From: Zoroaster sp. YZ-2022
Lineage: Eukaryota > Echinodermata > Asteroidea > Forcipulatida > Zoroasteridae
Length of the DNA: 64,000 bases
NCBI GenBank assembly: GCA_029582265.1
Contig: CM055822.1
Location: 4,151,057-4,215,056 of the forward strand
Direction of reading: 5' to 3'
In this document: one piece after another, positions 36,736 to 49,069 of the stretch
Position numbering within the stretch: the stretch's first letter is position 1
How the letters are laid out: each line of letters opens with the position of its first letter
Program-made: the position numbers and the translations under genes
The notes under the pieces: generated by a model
What the model was told of the DNA's origin: nothing
The model's database searches: none
Seen by the model: only the letters and a program-made list of their open reading frames with translations

Positions 36736-37282
36736 TTTTTTATTAATTTTTTTTTTTTTTTTTTGTAAAATGTATTAAAAGTTTTTTGTTTGTATTAATT
36801 TTTTCCTTGCTTTTAAGTCTCCTTAGTTTAAAAACTTCTTTTAATTGTAATTTAATGAAAGCACTCAAAACATACATTTCAAAAGTTGATTATACTCTCA
36901 TCAACTTCACACCAAATAAGTTTCAACTATGATCAAAAGAGTAACTCTCTATGTTATATTAATGACATAAATAATATAAATGAATGGATAATTGTATTGT
37001 ATTAAATATAATTGCTGAATAAATAGCTTGTTAAGCGGTTTAACTTGATAAAGAATCGTTTTTGCGTGTTTTTTATATTGTGTTTATGATCAGGACAAAT
37101 ATATAAATAGATGTGTTTCTGGTTCCTCATAAGGTAATTTCACTCCAAACGTTTGACAAACCAGTTCGAAAAACTAATGCTCAGTAATGTAATTACATGT
37201 ACCCGCATACCCTTATTAATTAGAAATGTGAAAAGAAATACCATGTTTTAAAAGGCCCTGAGTATAGCATTCTATATGGAGT

Positions 37283-37622
37283 GACGTGGCCGAGCGGTCT
37301 AGTGCATTGACCCAAGTTCTGGTGTTGTCAGAATGTGGGTTCTGAATCCAGCCTCGGCCGGTCGCGGCAGCTTGTGTCCTTGAGCAAGACACTTAACCAT
37401 AATTGCGTTTCAAGTCCTTTCTTCGGATGGTACGTAAAGCCAGGGTCCCTTGTGCTGTGTGTAACGCGTAAAAGAACCCAGGACACTTATCTCGTGAAAG
37501 AGAAGGGCTAACGCCCCGGTGTTTCTGGATTCTTGCCTGAGCACCCAGCTTAGGAAGTTGATATGTGCGCGCTTCTACAAATCTTCTGTATTATTATTAT
37601 TATTATTATTATATTCTATTAT
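37283..37622 (+). mobile_element. tRNA-derived SINE, copy C, degenerate
   Basis: Same SINE as copies A and B but with many 1-4 base indels, including in the B box (GGTTCTGAATCC). This fits the poor state of all sequence between 34.1 and 37.7 kb. Confidence 0.8.
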
Positions 37623-37719
37623 CAAATAACTCAATAAATGAGTTTACTCTAGACACGTTTGGTATGCACGGTAGGACAGTAAATTATTAGTATGATTCGG
37701 CTTGAGTCATCTTTACAAA

Positions 37720-38271
37720 TTTTTTTAAATATTATTTTAACTTTGTTATTTATTTTAATTTGTATTTTTATTTCATACTGGTCGAAACGTCGAGTTGTAC
37801 CCCCAGTTCTTTTTAGAACTAATTACTTCTCTAATTGAGATTCCATAGCATGGTGTCAGCGCAAGTAATTAGTCTTACTTATTATTTTTATTAAATTTTT
37901 TTTTTTTTTTTTGTAAATGTATTAAAAGTTTTGTTCTTTGGTATTAATTTTCTTCCCTTGCTTTTTAAGTCTCCTTAGTTAAAAACTTCTTTTAATTGTA
38001 ATTTAATGAAAGCACTCAGAAAACATACACATTTCAAAAGTTGATTGATACTCTCATCAACTTCACACCAATCAATAAGTTTCAACTATGATCAAAGAGA
38101 GTAACCTCTCTATAAGTTATATTAATGACATAAATAATATAAATGAATGGATAATTGTATTGTATTAAATATAATTGCTGAATAAATAGCTTTAAGCTGC
38201 GGTTTAACTTGATAAAGAATCGTTTTTGCGTGTTTTTTATATTGTGTTTATGATCAGGACAAATATATAAA
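37720..38271 (+). repeat. Partial second copy of the polymerase-C 3' flank
   Basis: Repeats about 36,580-37,105 (AT-rich flank with the Penelope remnant at about 37,787-37,885) in the same orientation. The join at 37,720 falls at an ACAAAT/T-run. The far end breaks into an ACGCTTGGAAG repeat. It resembles copy B more than the adjacent copy does. Confidence 0.7.
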
Positions 38272-38650
38272 CGCTTGGAAGAAAATTAGGACCACTTGTT
38301 CAGGGCCTAGTGTATCCAAAACAATCACAGATAGAAGTAATTAAGGCCCTAAAGTTCATGACATTGAACCATTTTACATAATCCCTAATATGTACAGAAC
38401 TGAAATCTTTGTTTTTCGGACAAATTTGAGGACATACAAAGTATGATAAACACCTTCGGCACATGAATTTCTCTCATTATATAGTGGTGCAACGCTTCGG
38501 GCAGACGTTATACCAACGTATTATTCAAGTTCCCGCCGTCGGTGGCGCGACATTGTATCGTGCTTTTTCTGAGGTATTGGCGATTTAAGAAAATGAGTTA
38601 AAAATAAGGTGTAAGCGGAGGACTATCATTTAAATGACATTTGATGACCA
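38271..38650 (-). repeat. Diverged relative of the 30-32 kb MITE, with extension, copy 1
   Basis: On the minus strand it matches the first roughly 230 bp of the composite-transposon MITE (TTTATCATA, ACACTAGGCCCTGA, AAGTGGTCCTAATT). It continues into DNA shared with 39,713-40,071. Confidence 0.65.
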
Positions 38651-39712
38651 CCCGGATTAACGTTGTACCAAGTCAATGAACGAGGAAATCACAGAGGACG
38701 GGTCGAACATGTCCCTCCAATATTAATGACGGGGAGGGAGGATGCCAATGGCAAATGTCTCCCCTAATAAGTATCGCTTCTCAATAAAATCTTTGAATTT
38801 TGAAAATTACAGACATCATCATTAGTCGAGGTACTTCTGTGTCAATTTTTCTGACACCTTATTGGTGCATATAGCACAAAACCAACAAAAATGCGCACCA
38901 CGTACAATACTTTTGGAGAATTTTAAAATAATTAAACAACTTTCAAACGTATTTATTTGTAATAATAAATGTTCCCATTTATTGATTAGGGGAAGGGTTT
39001 TACTTGCCCAGGTGGGGATAGCGTAGGTCATGAGTATTAATTCCTACATTTCCCTCTCCCAAACGTCATAACAAAAGATCGCCGCCACGCTCGTTGTGGT
39101 ACCGACACTGTTTCACATCTATGCCAATACTGGCCGGACAACACAGTATAATAATATACGTTCTTCGGATATGATTGGAGTGTAGCCACGTTATATGGGA
39201 AATAACATATACAGTTTTTCATTCTATTACACAACCACACACGGCAGCTGGTCATTTTCTTATAATACAAGTCCGGTAGGGCTGCGCTTTTGCATCTAAA
39301 CCTATACAGAGAAAATATGTTCATCTGTGACGTACATGAGGGCGCTTCTCAAGAGGATATCAAAGCATTATCAAGATTATCCTGTGTTTATTTTATACGG
39401 TATAACAGCAACAGAAAATTGGGATCGTATTATAATGTCCATGTACTTAACCGAAATGTGTGATGGAGTGGGCCTGGCAATAATTAAACACAAAATGTGT
39501 TAAAAGATCATTAAAATACTTAGAAATCCTGACAAATTGTTAAAAATAAAAGACAAACTATTATTGATGTCTCACCTTTGATTTTATGCTCAATTTAATG
39601 TGGACAGTCAGGAGGGCTGTTGACTTATTCACACATCCTAATGGAAACCATCCTCATATACTAGTAGAACACCACCACTGGAAAGCATGTATTTTGAACA
39701 AAAAAAGCCCAA
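38651..39712. other. Non-repeated stretch with no recognised gene
   Basis: The longest frames are under 100 codons and show no family features. I see no RNA gene or regulatory site that I can support. Confidence 0.5.
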
Positions 39713-40071
39713 CGCTTGGAAGAAAATTAGGACCACTTGTTCAGGGCCTAGTGTATCCAAAACAATCACAGATAGAAGTAATTGGCGACCTAAAGTTCAT
39801 GACATTGAACCATTTCACTTAATCCCTAATATGTAACAGACCTGAAATCTTCGTTTTTCGGACAAATTTGAGGACACACAAATTATGATAAACACCTCGG
39901 CCATGCGAATTTCTCATTAGGCAGTATGGTGGTAACGCTCGGGCAGACGTTATACCAACGTAGTATTGTCAAGTTCCCGCCGACGGCGCGGACATTGTAT
40001 CGTGCTTCTTCGAGGTATTATGATTTAAGAAAATAAGTTAAAATAGTGTAAGCGGGACCTATCATTTAAAT
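39713..40071 (-). repeat. Diverged MITE relative with extension, copy 2
   Basis: Direct repeat of 38,271-38,650 with scattered indels, running up to the run of N. Confidence 0.65.
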
Positions 40072-40571
40072 NNNNNNNNNNNNNNNNNNNNNNNNNNNNN
40101 NNNNNNNNNNNNNNNNNNNNNNNNNNNNNNNNNNNNNNNNNNNNNNNNNNNNNNNNNNNNNNNNNNNNNNNNNNNNNNNNNNNNNNNNNNNNNNNNNNNN
40201 NNNNNNNNNNNNNNNNNNNNNNNNNNNNNNNNNNNNNNNNNNNNNNNNNNNNNNNNNNNNNNNNNNNNNNNNNNNNNNNNNNNNNNNNNNNNNNNNNNNN
40301 NNNNNNNNNNNNNNNNNNNNNNNNNNNNNNNNNNNNNNNNNNNNNNNNNNNNNNNNNNNNNNNNNNNNNNNNNNNNNNNNNNNNNNNNNNNNNNNNNNNN
40401 NNNNNNNNNNNNNNNNNNNNNNNNNNNNNNNNNNNNNNNNNNNNNNNNNNNNNNNNNNNNNNNNNNNNNNNNNNNNNNNNNNNNNNNNNNNNNNNNNNNN
40501 NNNNNNNNNNNNNNNNNNNNNNNNNNNNNNNNNNNNNNNNNNNNNNNNNNNNNNNNNNNNNNNNNNNNNNN
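40072..40571. other. Assembly gap (500 N)
   Basis: Exactly 500 N, so the size is a placeholder. Sequence on both sides is low-copy or repeat, and a glycosyltransferase exon is cut by its right edge. Confidence 0.99.
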
Positions 40572-41126
40572 CCCCAAAAAGGCTGCGGAATCGGTGAAGT
40601 GGGTGAGATACTCTGGTACATAGCTCAATGGTGATATAGGCGGATATTCCCCACCGACTGTATCAGTACCGAGGAAAACTCCATTCGCGACGTTGACGTA
40701 GGGAATGTGTAATATATCGTGAGCCGTGATGGAGCACGTTGGCGTTAATATGTCGCACATCATCAGATCAAAGTTCGCCAATTTCAGAGACTCATGGAGA
40801 TGTGTGTCACTCAGGAAGACGTTACTCAAATGTTGCAATGTCCTGAGTATTTCTAACGTAGCGGGGTCATCGAACAAACCAAGCCACATCTTGGCGTACC
40901 AGACGATTGATGATAACTCCCCTGAAAGGCTCTTCTTTGTAAAGACGTTTTTCATTACGGTCGCGGTATCTTGTGAAACCCCGCAGTGGAAGGATTTAAA
41001 GTAGAAGATGCCCTCATGCTTCGCTATGTCGGTGTGATTCCACATACAGTCACCCAAGAGCATTGTAATGCTATGGCCATTCGCAGCAAGCTCATTACCT
41101 TTAAAGAGATGTACATCCGTATTCAA
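40572..41126 (-). CDS. UDP-glycosyltransferase N-terminal exon, partial
   Basis: About 185 codons on the minus strand, running into the gap. It resembles the acceptor-binding N-terminal half of UDP-glucuronosyl/glucosyltransferases: a helix GNELAANGHSITMLL near the start (the usual ELxxRGHxVTxL), then LKLANFDLMMCDILTPTC and IPYVNV, then PLSYVPEYLTHFTDSAAFLG (the family's PSYVP...L..F.DxMxFLxR region). Members conjugate a sugar from UDP-sugar to small lipophilic molecules in the ER. The UDP-sugar signature motif lies in the C-terminal half and is not in view. No ATG opens the frame (a TGA lies just upstream), so the exon probably starts at a splice acceptor such as TTTAAAG|GT, or the gene is damaged. 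Confidence 0.7.
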
Positions 41127-41199
41127 GATTATTCAGCACATACAGCCCTTATAATTATATCATTTGAAATTAAATCAAATTTTAATCAAACATGACGAC

Positions 41200-42690
41200 T
41201 CGGTCTCGGACACAAAAATCTCGGTCTTCCCTCAGATCAGTGAGTATTTATTTTTACTAGGCTATCTGTGTTGTTCACCCACTCGGACAGTCAGTACAGT
41301 CCTTCTCGGTTTTGGATTCGGACATAGGCTAGTACTCTTCTCGATTACAACACATATCTATTTAGTACCCTTTTCTGACTACAATTTCCTTTAAAAACGA
41401 ATAGCCTTGTCTTGATTAAAACTGATTTCAACCCACCTAATAGGCTCAAAAGCTGATAATGGCTCCTCCCGCCAATTAACGAGTCCAATATTAGGATATT
41501 CTTGCCGTCGGCGCAAGGCTGATTGACGCAAGTCATCACTAGGACAACGAGGCACAATCTCTGACCCCAAGACGAAGAACACAGCAAGGATATCTTGGAC
41601 TTCAACGCTATCTTGGACTTCAACGCTGATGTCATTATGCCTTGCACGTCTGCAAACAAAAAAATTAACTTGTCAGAATTGGCCGGGAACAGGGTCCGCA
41701 AGTAGGTGCCACTGACCCATATTTAAGTCAGACTTGGGCCTACTCATACTTAGGTAAGACTGATCTGCTGTAACACTGGTTCAAAGAGAATCACCGGCAA
41801 ACCTGGCCTGTCAGAAAGAGTGACGGCGTATGGGCAGAAATATCCGTAGTACAAATTCTAACTTGGGTTAAGGGTCAGTCTATGGTCTGACTGGCTCTAA
41901 ATTACTTTGGCACCCGTTTTTCTGCTTTGCTTTTGACCCAGGTTTTAATATACATTTTGTTAATGAACGCAGACAATCTTTTTCGTAAGCAGATACGTCG
42001 TAATTATGCGCACGTACTGACAGCAGGCGCACTAAGGCAAGAATAATTCCCTGTGTAATTTACATAGCCTGAAACCTTCATTTCATCTTTGTCACGGTTT
42101 TCAATAGTATCGTATCGCTGAAATGGTATGCCATTATAGTATGATTCCAATCTTTTGAAAAACAAGCATCACGTTCACCTATAACACCTTTATACGATTT
42201 TTTTTGTAATTCTAAAAAAGAAAAAGTGACCAATGCATTTGTATACGTAAATGTAATTACTTTTGAAGCATTCCATATGAAGGGGAAATGGAAATAACGC
42301 ATGCAGCATTATAAATTAACCCTGAAGAGTCGAAGGCGTTATGTAATCATCGTAATTAGTCAAAATATCCAATATACAACTGAGCGCGTTGAGTTCAAGC
42401 TCTACATTACCGGGACAGAATATCCAAAGGCGATCGTACACACCAGGTGATTTCTTGTTACGTTTATAGGGGAGGTTATATTAAGGACCCTTGACTACCA
42501 CCCCCGCTCCATTCCCCCTCCCAATAAATCCATAAAAAGAAAAAGAAAATGTAGGTTGGATTTTATTGTTATACTTTATTTACGCGTAAATTTCGACGTT
42601 TTTAATTATTTTTTAAGGGTTTTGGCCTGGTAGCCGAAAGCCTGTTTTCGTCGGGATTATTTTTCTTGTTTCCGCCAAAATCCCATATCA
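41200..42690. other. No recognised gene
   Basis: Low-copy DNA upstream of the glycosyltransferase exon. Frames are short and I see no domain, RNA gene or clear repeat. Confidence 0.5.
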
Positions 42691-43180
42691 TGAAATTTGT
42701 CGAAGAAATATGTCATACTTAGCATTTTCACATAAATACAAAATACCATATGAAAGCCCGTAATGTGACTTACATTTTATTTACATTTTAGTGTGACGCT
42801 ACGGGGGGTTAAGACATTTCGACCCTTGTGACAACTCGACACGGACCGTCAACCCACGACACCACTCGAGCATTGTGACAACACTACCTACACAAAACGC
42901 GACCTATGAGTTGTCATACTTAATTAGCACTTCGCATTTTCACATAAATACAACATGCACCATATGAAAACCTGTAATGTGACTCAGTTTCTAAAACCAA
43001 TTACGTCATCATTACGTCAGTAATTTTCACATAAATACAAAACATGCACCATATGAAAGCCCGTAATGTGACTCGACACACGACCCTTGTGACAACTCGA
43101 CCTACACAAAACTCGATCCACGAGTTGTCATACTTGGCACTTCGTATTTTCACATATAATACAAAACATGCACCATATTG
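42690..43180. repeat. Diverged tandem repeat with CACATAAATACAAA...CATATGAAA blocks
   Basis: The block TTTTCACATAAATACAA...CACCATATGAAAGCCCGTAATGTGAC returns at about 42,725, 42,940 and 43,028, with GTTGTCATACTT linking text and CGACACxCGACCCTTGTGACAA variants. It is an irregular tandem array. Confidence 0.6.
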
Positions 43181-43189
43181 TTACATGCA

Positions 43190-43565
43190 AACGTTGATTC
43201 AACTCGTTAGTTTGCTGATTAACATGCATGTGAACGTAAGCACGTGAACATTTGCCCTTAACGTTACTTTAACGTTACATGCAAGCGTATGTTAGTGCTT
43301 ATGAGAGGAAATATCAGTTTAACCACTGATATACTAGATACAAATATTAACCCACATAGCGCATGAACGTTGAAACAATGTTTGATTAATGTTTGCCATT
43401 AACGTACACGTTAGGCCTACATGCAAACGTTAATTCAACGTTAGTTAGTTTGCTTTAAAAATATTGATTTAATGTTGGATCAACATTAGCATATAAATGT
43501 TGAAAAGTAATGCTTGTGAAAGTGCAAATGTCAGTTTCACCACTGATATTACTAGATACAAATAT
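43190..43565. repeat. AACGTT-rich repeat, block 1
   Basis: Repeated phrases TTAACGTTACATGCAA, GTTAATTCAACGTTAG and TACTAGATACAAATATTAACCC recur in the same orientation at 44,030-44,311, 49,070-49,420, 56,600-56,891 and 61,684-62,010. It is non-coding. Other elements have inserted into it. Confidence 0.75.
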
Positions 43566-43569
43566 GGAT

Positions 43570-44020
43570 GGCCAGATAAGTAGTATAATTTTTGTGTGCC
43601 GCAAATCAGTCCTCTTTGTGGAGGTGGAAACTGCAGTTTGTCTGCAGTTAAAATGTGCAGTTTGTAACGGCACTCCACCACATTCCACCACTGCACATGT
43701 GGTGGAGTGGAGGAGGTGTGTAGTTTGTGGAGGTGGTGTGCAATTTGTGTGGAGGCGGTACCATAATTTTTTTTTTTTTTTTTTTTAATGACGTCATTTC
43801 GGCCAAGTAAAAAGAAAATTGTGTTACCACCCCTCCACCACAAACTGCACACCACCTCCACAAACTGCACACCACTTCCACTCCACCACATGTGCAGTGG
43901 TGGAATGTGGTGGAGTGCCGTTACAAACTGCACATTTTAACTGCAGACAAACTGCAGACAAACTGCAGTTTCCACCTCCACAAAGAGGACTGATTTGCGG
44001 CACATATACTACTCAGATAG
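43570..44020. mobile_element. Foldback element (about 190-bp arms)
   Basis: Left arm 43,570-43,770 and right arm 43,835-44,020 are inverted repeats (TGTGCCGCAAATCAGTCC against GGACTGATTTGCGGCACA, then GGAGGTGGAAACTGCAG and so on). They surround a short T-run and TGACGTCA. No coding capacity. It lies inside AACGTT-rich repeat DNA. Confidence 0.8.
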
Positions 44021-44029
44021 CTCATGAAC

Positions 44030-44311
44030 GTTGAAACAACATTGTATTAACGTTTGCTATTAATGTACTTTAACGTTACATGCAACGTTAATTCAACGTT
44101 AGTTTGATAATTGATATTACATTCAATCGATTAACGTTACCACGTGAACGTGAGCACGTGAACATTTGCCCTTAAAGTTACTTTAACATTACATGCAAGT
44201 GTACATTATTGCTTGTGAAAGAGGAAATAGAGGAAATATCAGTTTACCATTACTAGATACAAGTATTAACCCAGATAGCACATGAACGTTTTTGAAACAA
44301 ACGTTACGAAA
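44030..44311. repeat. AACGTT-rich repeat, block 2
   Basis: Same family as 43,190-43,565, between the foldback element and the CCTGTGGTAT element. Confidence 0.7.
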
Positions 44312-44317
44312 ATGTCC

Positions 44318-44815
44318 TGTGGTATTCCTGTGGTACTTCTGTGGTACATGTAGATACCACAGAAATTACCACAGGAAAAGCAAATATCATCAGAGTACCA
44401 CACACATTTATGTGGTAATGCCAACGCTGGGTATCCCAGTTCTGTGGTATTCTTGTGGTACATGTAGATACCACAGAAATTACCACAGGAAAAGCATTAT
44501 CACCGGAGTACCACACAAATTTATGTGGTAATGCCAACGCTGGATATCCAGGTCCTGTGGTATTCCTGTGGTACTTCAGTGGTACATGTAGATACCACAG
44601 AAATTACCACAGGAAAAGCATTATCACCCGAGTACCACACAAACTGTGGTAATGCCAACGCTGGATATTCCGGTCCTGTGGTACTTCAGTGGTACATGTA
44701 GATACCACAGAAATTACCACAGGAAAAGCAAATATCATCAGAGTACCACACAAATTTATGTGGTAATGCCAACGCTGTGTATCCCAGTCCTGTGGTATTC
44801 TTGTGGTTGGGTATT
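44318..44815. repeat. Tandem array, four units of about 115 bp
   Basis: The phrase TAGATACCACAGAAATTACC starts four units at about 44,351, 44,467, 44,589 and 44,699. Each unit contains inverted CCTGTGGTA/TACCACAGG motifs and can fold. The second copy of the duplication has three units. Confidence 0.85.
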
Positions 44816-45201
44816 TGCATGGGGGTATAGATTTCATAAGAAAGTTATTATTATTCACTTTAGATTTAGTAGGTTTTCCCGGCTATATTTTAAAAGATTT
44901 TTCATTCAAATTTACCAGCTATCATTCAATTTCATCCACAAAAAATTTCACACAAAACCAAACATTTTTAACAAAACCAATTCGTTTGCCATTCAATTTT
45001 AAAGTTTTGTCACCCTCATTTAGTCACCAGGTCAAGAACACTCGCCAGATCAAATTCGTCAAAGCTGTTGCTGAATGGCAGCAATCAAATTCGTCTTACA
45101 TAAATCAATTAGAAGAATTTGATTTCACAATTGGCGTAGACGAGACAAAATTGAATGCTCCGGGACAAAAACAGTGTTTGAATTTACTTGCCATTGTTTG
45201 A
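44803..45201 (+). CDS. Open frame of unknown nature, 132 codons
   Basis: An ATG-initiated frame inside the large element, present with one residue change (LNAPGQ to LNTPGQ) at 57,270-57,668. I recognise no domain. The composition is F/K/S-rich, with one acidic patch near the end (EEFDFTIGVDETKL). Since the two host segments are nearly identical, conservation says little about coding. It may be chance. Confidence 0.2.
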   Translation: MVGYLHGGIDFIRKLLLFTLDLVGFPGYILKDFSFKFTSYHSISSTKNFTQNQTFLTKPIRLPFNFKVLSPSFSHQVKNTRQIKFVKAVAEWQQSNSSYINQLEEFDFTIGVDETKLNAPGQKQCLNLLAIV

Positions 45202-47145
45202 ATTTACTTGAAGAAATTAACAGCCAATTTATTTGTTGAAGTTAACTGTTGATATTGTCTGACAAAAGATGAAATATACATTTGAAGTGCACTATAAACC
45301 AATGTTGATGGACAAATTCGAATTTGTTCTTTAAATGATGTACATTTTGTGATTTCTGTCATCAGTAAGATTCATTTAAAGGGAAAAAATCAATGTATAC
45401 AGGTTTACCACAGGAGCGTACCACATGTACCAGACACTACAGGAACATTACCACAGGTACCACACAGGCAGGTACCTAATGGGTTATTGCATGTACCCAT
45501 TCATTTCAACAGGCCAGTGTACTAGAATCGTATTTTGTAAGAATTGTAACTGGACCTAATTGTAACTGGAAAATAATTTTCATAGGCAACAAAATATTGT
45601 ATATTTTATTCTTTGTAACTCCAAATCCTATTTTATTTATGTTTTTCACTATGCATGATATTTTTTTAAACTCTTTTTGGGTACTTAGAATTTTTCTTGA
45701 AATGTTTTGACTTTTTAAAAGATATTGTTAGTACTTATCACAAAAAACTTGCCCTCCATTGACTTTGTACACATCATCTATGCAAGGGAACTTTTTTTTT
45801 TAATGCATGGCCATGTGACGCAGAGTACCAATGATTTGCACCAAGCCTGTGCAGCAGTACAGGATAAGGCTTGTATGATGCATGTTACCAGCTAAATAAC
45901 TGTTTATTTTCAGTGCACATGTTTCAAATGTTAAATGCATAAATATAGACCATAAAATAATGGCTTGTATTTGCAACAATTCTGTCAATTTAAGTATTGA
46001 AATATAACTCACTAGTGATTATAGTTACTGTAGATTAATAGAATAGAATCAGATGGAGTTATGCTGCGATGAATTTGCTCTGTAGTCTGACATAACTGCA
46101 CTAATTAAGTGACTAGTTACGTTACCTGATGATGGTACTATAGGTATTGTATATGTACATGTAGTGTACAACAATACACACAGTTTACATTCATGATGGA
46201 AGGCCGCATAACGTTAGAACCATGATGGACAAGACATGAACAGGAAGAAAGGTAAGAATTCCATATATACTCAAGCCTGAGAACCTGTACTATGTGCACA
46301 TTTTGTCGCAGTTTTCACGAACTGGTGCGACTGCTCAAAAATTAAATTGATTTAAAAATTAATTTTACTTTTTTTAATTATCAAAGTTTAGAAGGTACTT
46401 ACTGATAGTGTACCTTTCTTTCTGCCAAATTTCAAGTCTTGAAACACCTAGACCTACATTACGTTGGTTAGAACTGTGTCTCCTACATAGTACATTGTTG
46501 GATATGTTTGATATGAGAATATGGCAATAGTAACATAACAAAATATGTATCTTTGTTTACTTTAGAGTGCTTCATGGATCGTCTCATCCAGATGAGAGCT
46601 AATGAGGAAGTGAAAGCTCCGTTGAGGCTGTGAAGTTTAAGAAGTACATGTATATTTCAGAAAAAATACAGGACATTAATAGACTAATAAGGAAACAGAT
46701 AAATTAGTAAAATTGAGTTTGTCATTGGTGATTCGGATGAAACTTTCTCTAAAAATTAACATTTTTGATTGGTCTATTACTAATGTCCGCTATTTTCTCT
46801 CTACAGACCAAAAACCTATTTCTTGTATTGTCTATCATACTACAATAGAGGTAATTTTGAAGGGATAAAAATGTTAATTATAAACATGTGGAAAAGGCAA
46901 ACACCTACATGTAAATGTGCTACTGTGCCAGTGACATCGCTGATAATATTTGGCAGAAATTTTATCTAGATCCATTTATAGGTGCTTGCCTTTATTCCAC
47001 ATGTTTATAATTAATAACTTTACACTGTTAATTAAGAAGATTCTAGGAGCTTGGTGTGTTTGGGATTAACAAAATTTCAATCCCTTCAAAAGCTATTGTG
47101 TGATAGAAAATACAAGAAATAGGTTCTTTGGTGACTTTAATTAGT
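45202..47145. other. Interior of the large element, no gene seen
   Basis: AT-rich, with a short patch of TACCACAGG-type repeats at about 45,408-45,470. No supported gene. Confidence 0.5.
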
Positions 47146-47325
47146 AAGTAAGACTAATTGCGGTGACACCATGTGGAATCTCAATTGAGTAGTAATTAGT
47201 TCTGAAAAGAACTGGAGGTACAACTCGACGTTTCGATCAGTATGCTCTGATCGTCCTCAGGAGAATGCCGGACTCTGGAAAATGTTGCTGCTTAAGTAGA
47301 CTGCTGGAGGATCATCCCATGAATT
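47146..47325 (-). repeat. Penelope 3'-end remnant with hammerhead-like motif
   Basis: Matches the 3' region of the Penelope copies, including the intact hairpin core on the minus strand (47,224-47,260). It is cut before the coding part. Confidence 0.75.
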
Positions 47326-48690
47326 AATTACTTTAATTAGTGCTTGCCATTTCCACATGTTTGTGATTAATGACTTTAAATTGCCAGTGCCCAGTGACTT
47401 CGCTGATTATATTTGGCAGAAATGTTATCTATCCATTTAGGTGCTTGCCTTTTCAACATTTATGATTAAAAACTTTACATTGTTACTAAGATGATGAAAG
47501 TGTCTGAAAGAAAATTTTTGCTTCCTTTATAGAAGCCTGGTGCTTTTGTGATTAACAAAATTTCAATCAAATAGGTTCTTTGGTGACTTTAATTAGTGCT
47601 TGCCTATTCCACAATTTATGATTAATGACTTTACATTTTTACTTAAGATGGTTAAGGTGTCTGAAAGACAATTTTTGCTTCCTTTAAAGAAGCTTGGTGA
47701 GTTTGTGATTAACATTTCAATCCCTTTAAAACCTATTGTCTGATAGAAAATACAATAAATATGTTATTTGGTGACTTTAATTATTTTATGCAAAGGTCAT
47801 ATCATTAATCAACTTGAATTTAATTTATTAAGTTGAAAAGAAATGTTATAACAAAACTGCAATATAAACTGCAATATTCACAGTATTATGGAATTTAGAT
47901 CCATCCAGTTATTGCCATTGCTCAACTTCCTAATGAGATGGTTTTCACCAACAAAGCTTTTAATTTACATGCATATGGATTGAAGTCCGGTTGTTGAATG
48001 ATGCCATTGTAAAACATTTTTATATGGTTAAAACTCTTCAGTGACTATTAAAACATATATTAAAGAGATGCTACATCTTTGGTAAGTGTTTGGTTAATTA
48101 ATGCATCCATAATTTATAAGAGTGGATATGTGTGTATAATAACAAATAACTTGTGAGAATTTCAGCTAGTTTTGTTGGGCTGTTTACGAGAAAAAAATAG
48201 TGTAAATTGCATTCAGCCTTTTTGTGTACACATTGTAATGGTTAAAAAATTATCACACGCATGATAATTTTTGAAATCACAGTTCTTTGCCTATTTTCTA
48301 AAAAAAAAAGGACAATACTTCAGACGGTATCTTCACAGGATATTTTGTTATTTATACTTTTTAAAATATTTATTACATGTGTTGTATTCTCTATTATGGA
48401 ATTTAATAATTTAATAATTGTAAAGAGCTATTGTATGCTGCCTGTATGTTGTCCAAAATACAAACAAAAACAAACCAAAGTGGATTGCATTATGTATAAT
48501 TATATTCGTATGACCCATAGGCTTCCATTCAGAAGGACTCATTGGGATCCTATTCAACTAGATATGTGTAAGCGTTACTGGATCCCATACAATGGGATAG
48601 TAGGACGGAACAGGATCCTAATCATTGGGACCCAATGGGGACCCAATGGGATCCCATTCAATGGGACTCAATATGGAATTTGAGACATTT
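47326..48690. other. Interior of the large element, right part
   Basis: Contains repeated phrases such as GGTGACTTTAATTAGTGCTTGCC and a cluster of TGGGATCCCA/ATTGGGACCCAAT palindromes at about 48,540-48,660. No supported gene. Confidence 0.5.
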
Positions 48691-49069
48691 GTAATGTTCC
48701 TGTGGTAACGTGTCTGTGGTACCACAGGAACATTACCACAAGTACCATAAGCATGTTACCACAGGCTCGTTACCACAGGCTCGTTACCACAGGAACATTA
48801 CCACAGGAACATTACCACAGGCATCTTGCGGTAATGTTCCTGTGGTACCCGTGGTAATGTTCATGTGGTACCTGTGGTAATGTTCCTGTGGTAACGTGTC
48901 TGTGGTACCTGTGGTAACGTGCCTGTGGTGCCTGTGGTAATGTTCCTGTGGTAACGTGTCTGTGGTACCTGTGGTAATGTTCCTGTGGTAACGTGCCTGT
49001 GGTAATGTCCCAAAAAACCACAGGACACTTCCTGTGGTAATGTCCTGTGGTATTTTTTTGTGGTAATAC
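48691..49069. repeat. Short-period CCTGTGGTAACGTG array, about 379 bp
   Basis: Units of about 12-15 bases alternate CCTGTGGTAATGTT, CCTGTGGTAACGTG and CCTGTGGTGC. The counterpart at 61,138-61,683 is about 546 bp. Open frames on the minus strand (HYHRHVTTGT-type repeats) are by-products. Confidence 0.9.

Larger units (their letters stand above)
44312..49069. mobile_element. Large non-autonomous element with CCTGTGGTAT ends, copy 1
   Basis: The left end is ATGTCCTGTGGTATT (44,312). The right end is made of CCTGTGGTAAT repeats and, in the second copy, closes with the exact inverse AATACCACAGGACAT. The element lies inside AACGTT-rich repeats. It has a roughly 115-bp tandem array at its left end and a short-period array at its right end. 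No transposase is seen. Confidence 0.6.

Noticed and set aside
44318..44815. CRISPR-like regular spacing of CCTGTGGTA motifs
   Set aside because: Eukaryotic context; whole 115-bp units are repeated, with no unique spacers and no cas genes.
48261..48683. 140-codon frame near the right end of the large element
   Set aside because: Low-complexity content and palindromic GGGATCCC repeats; changes at its start and end in the second copy (60,731) argue against coding.
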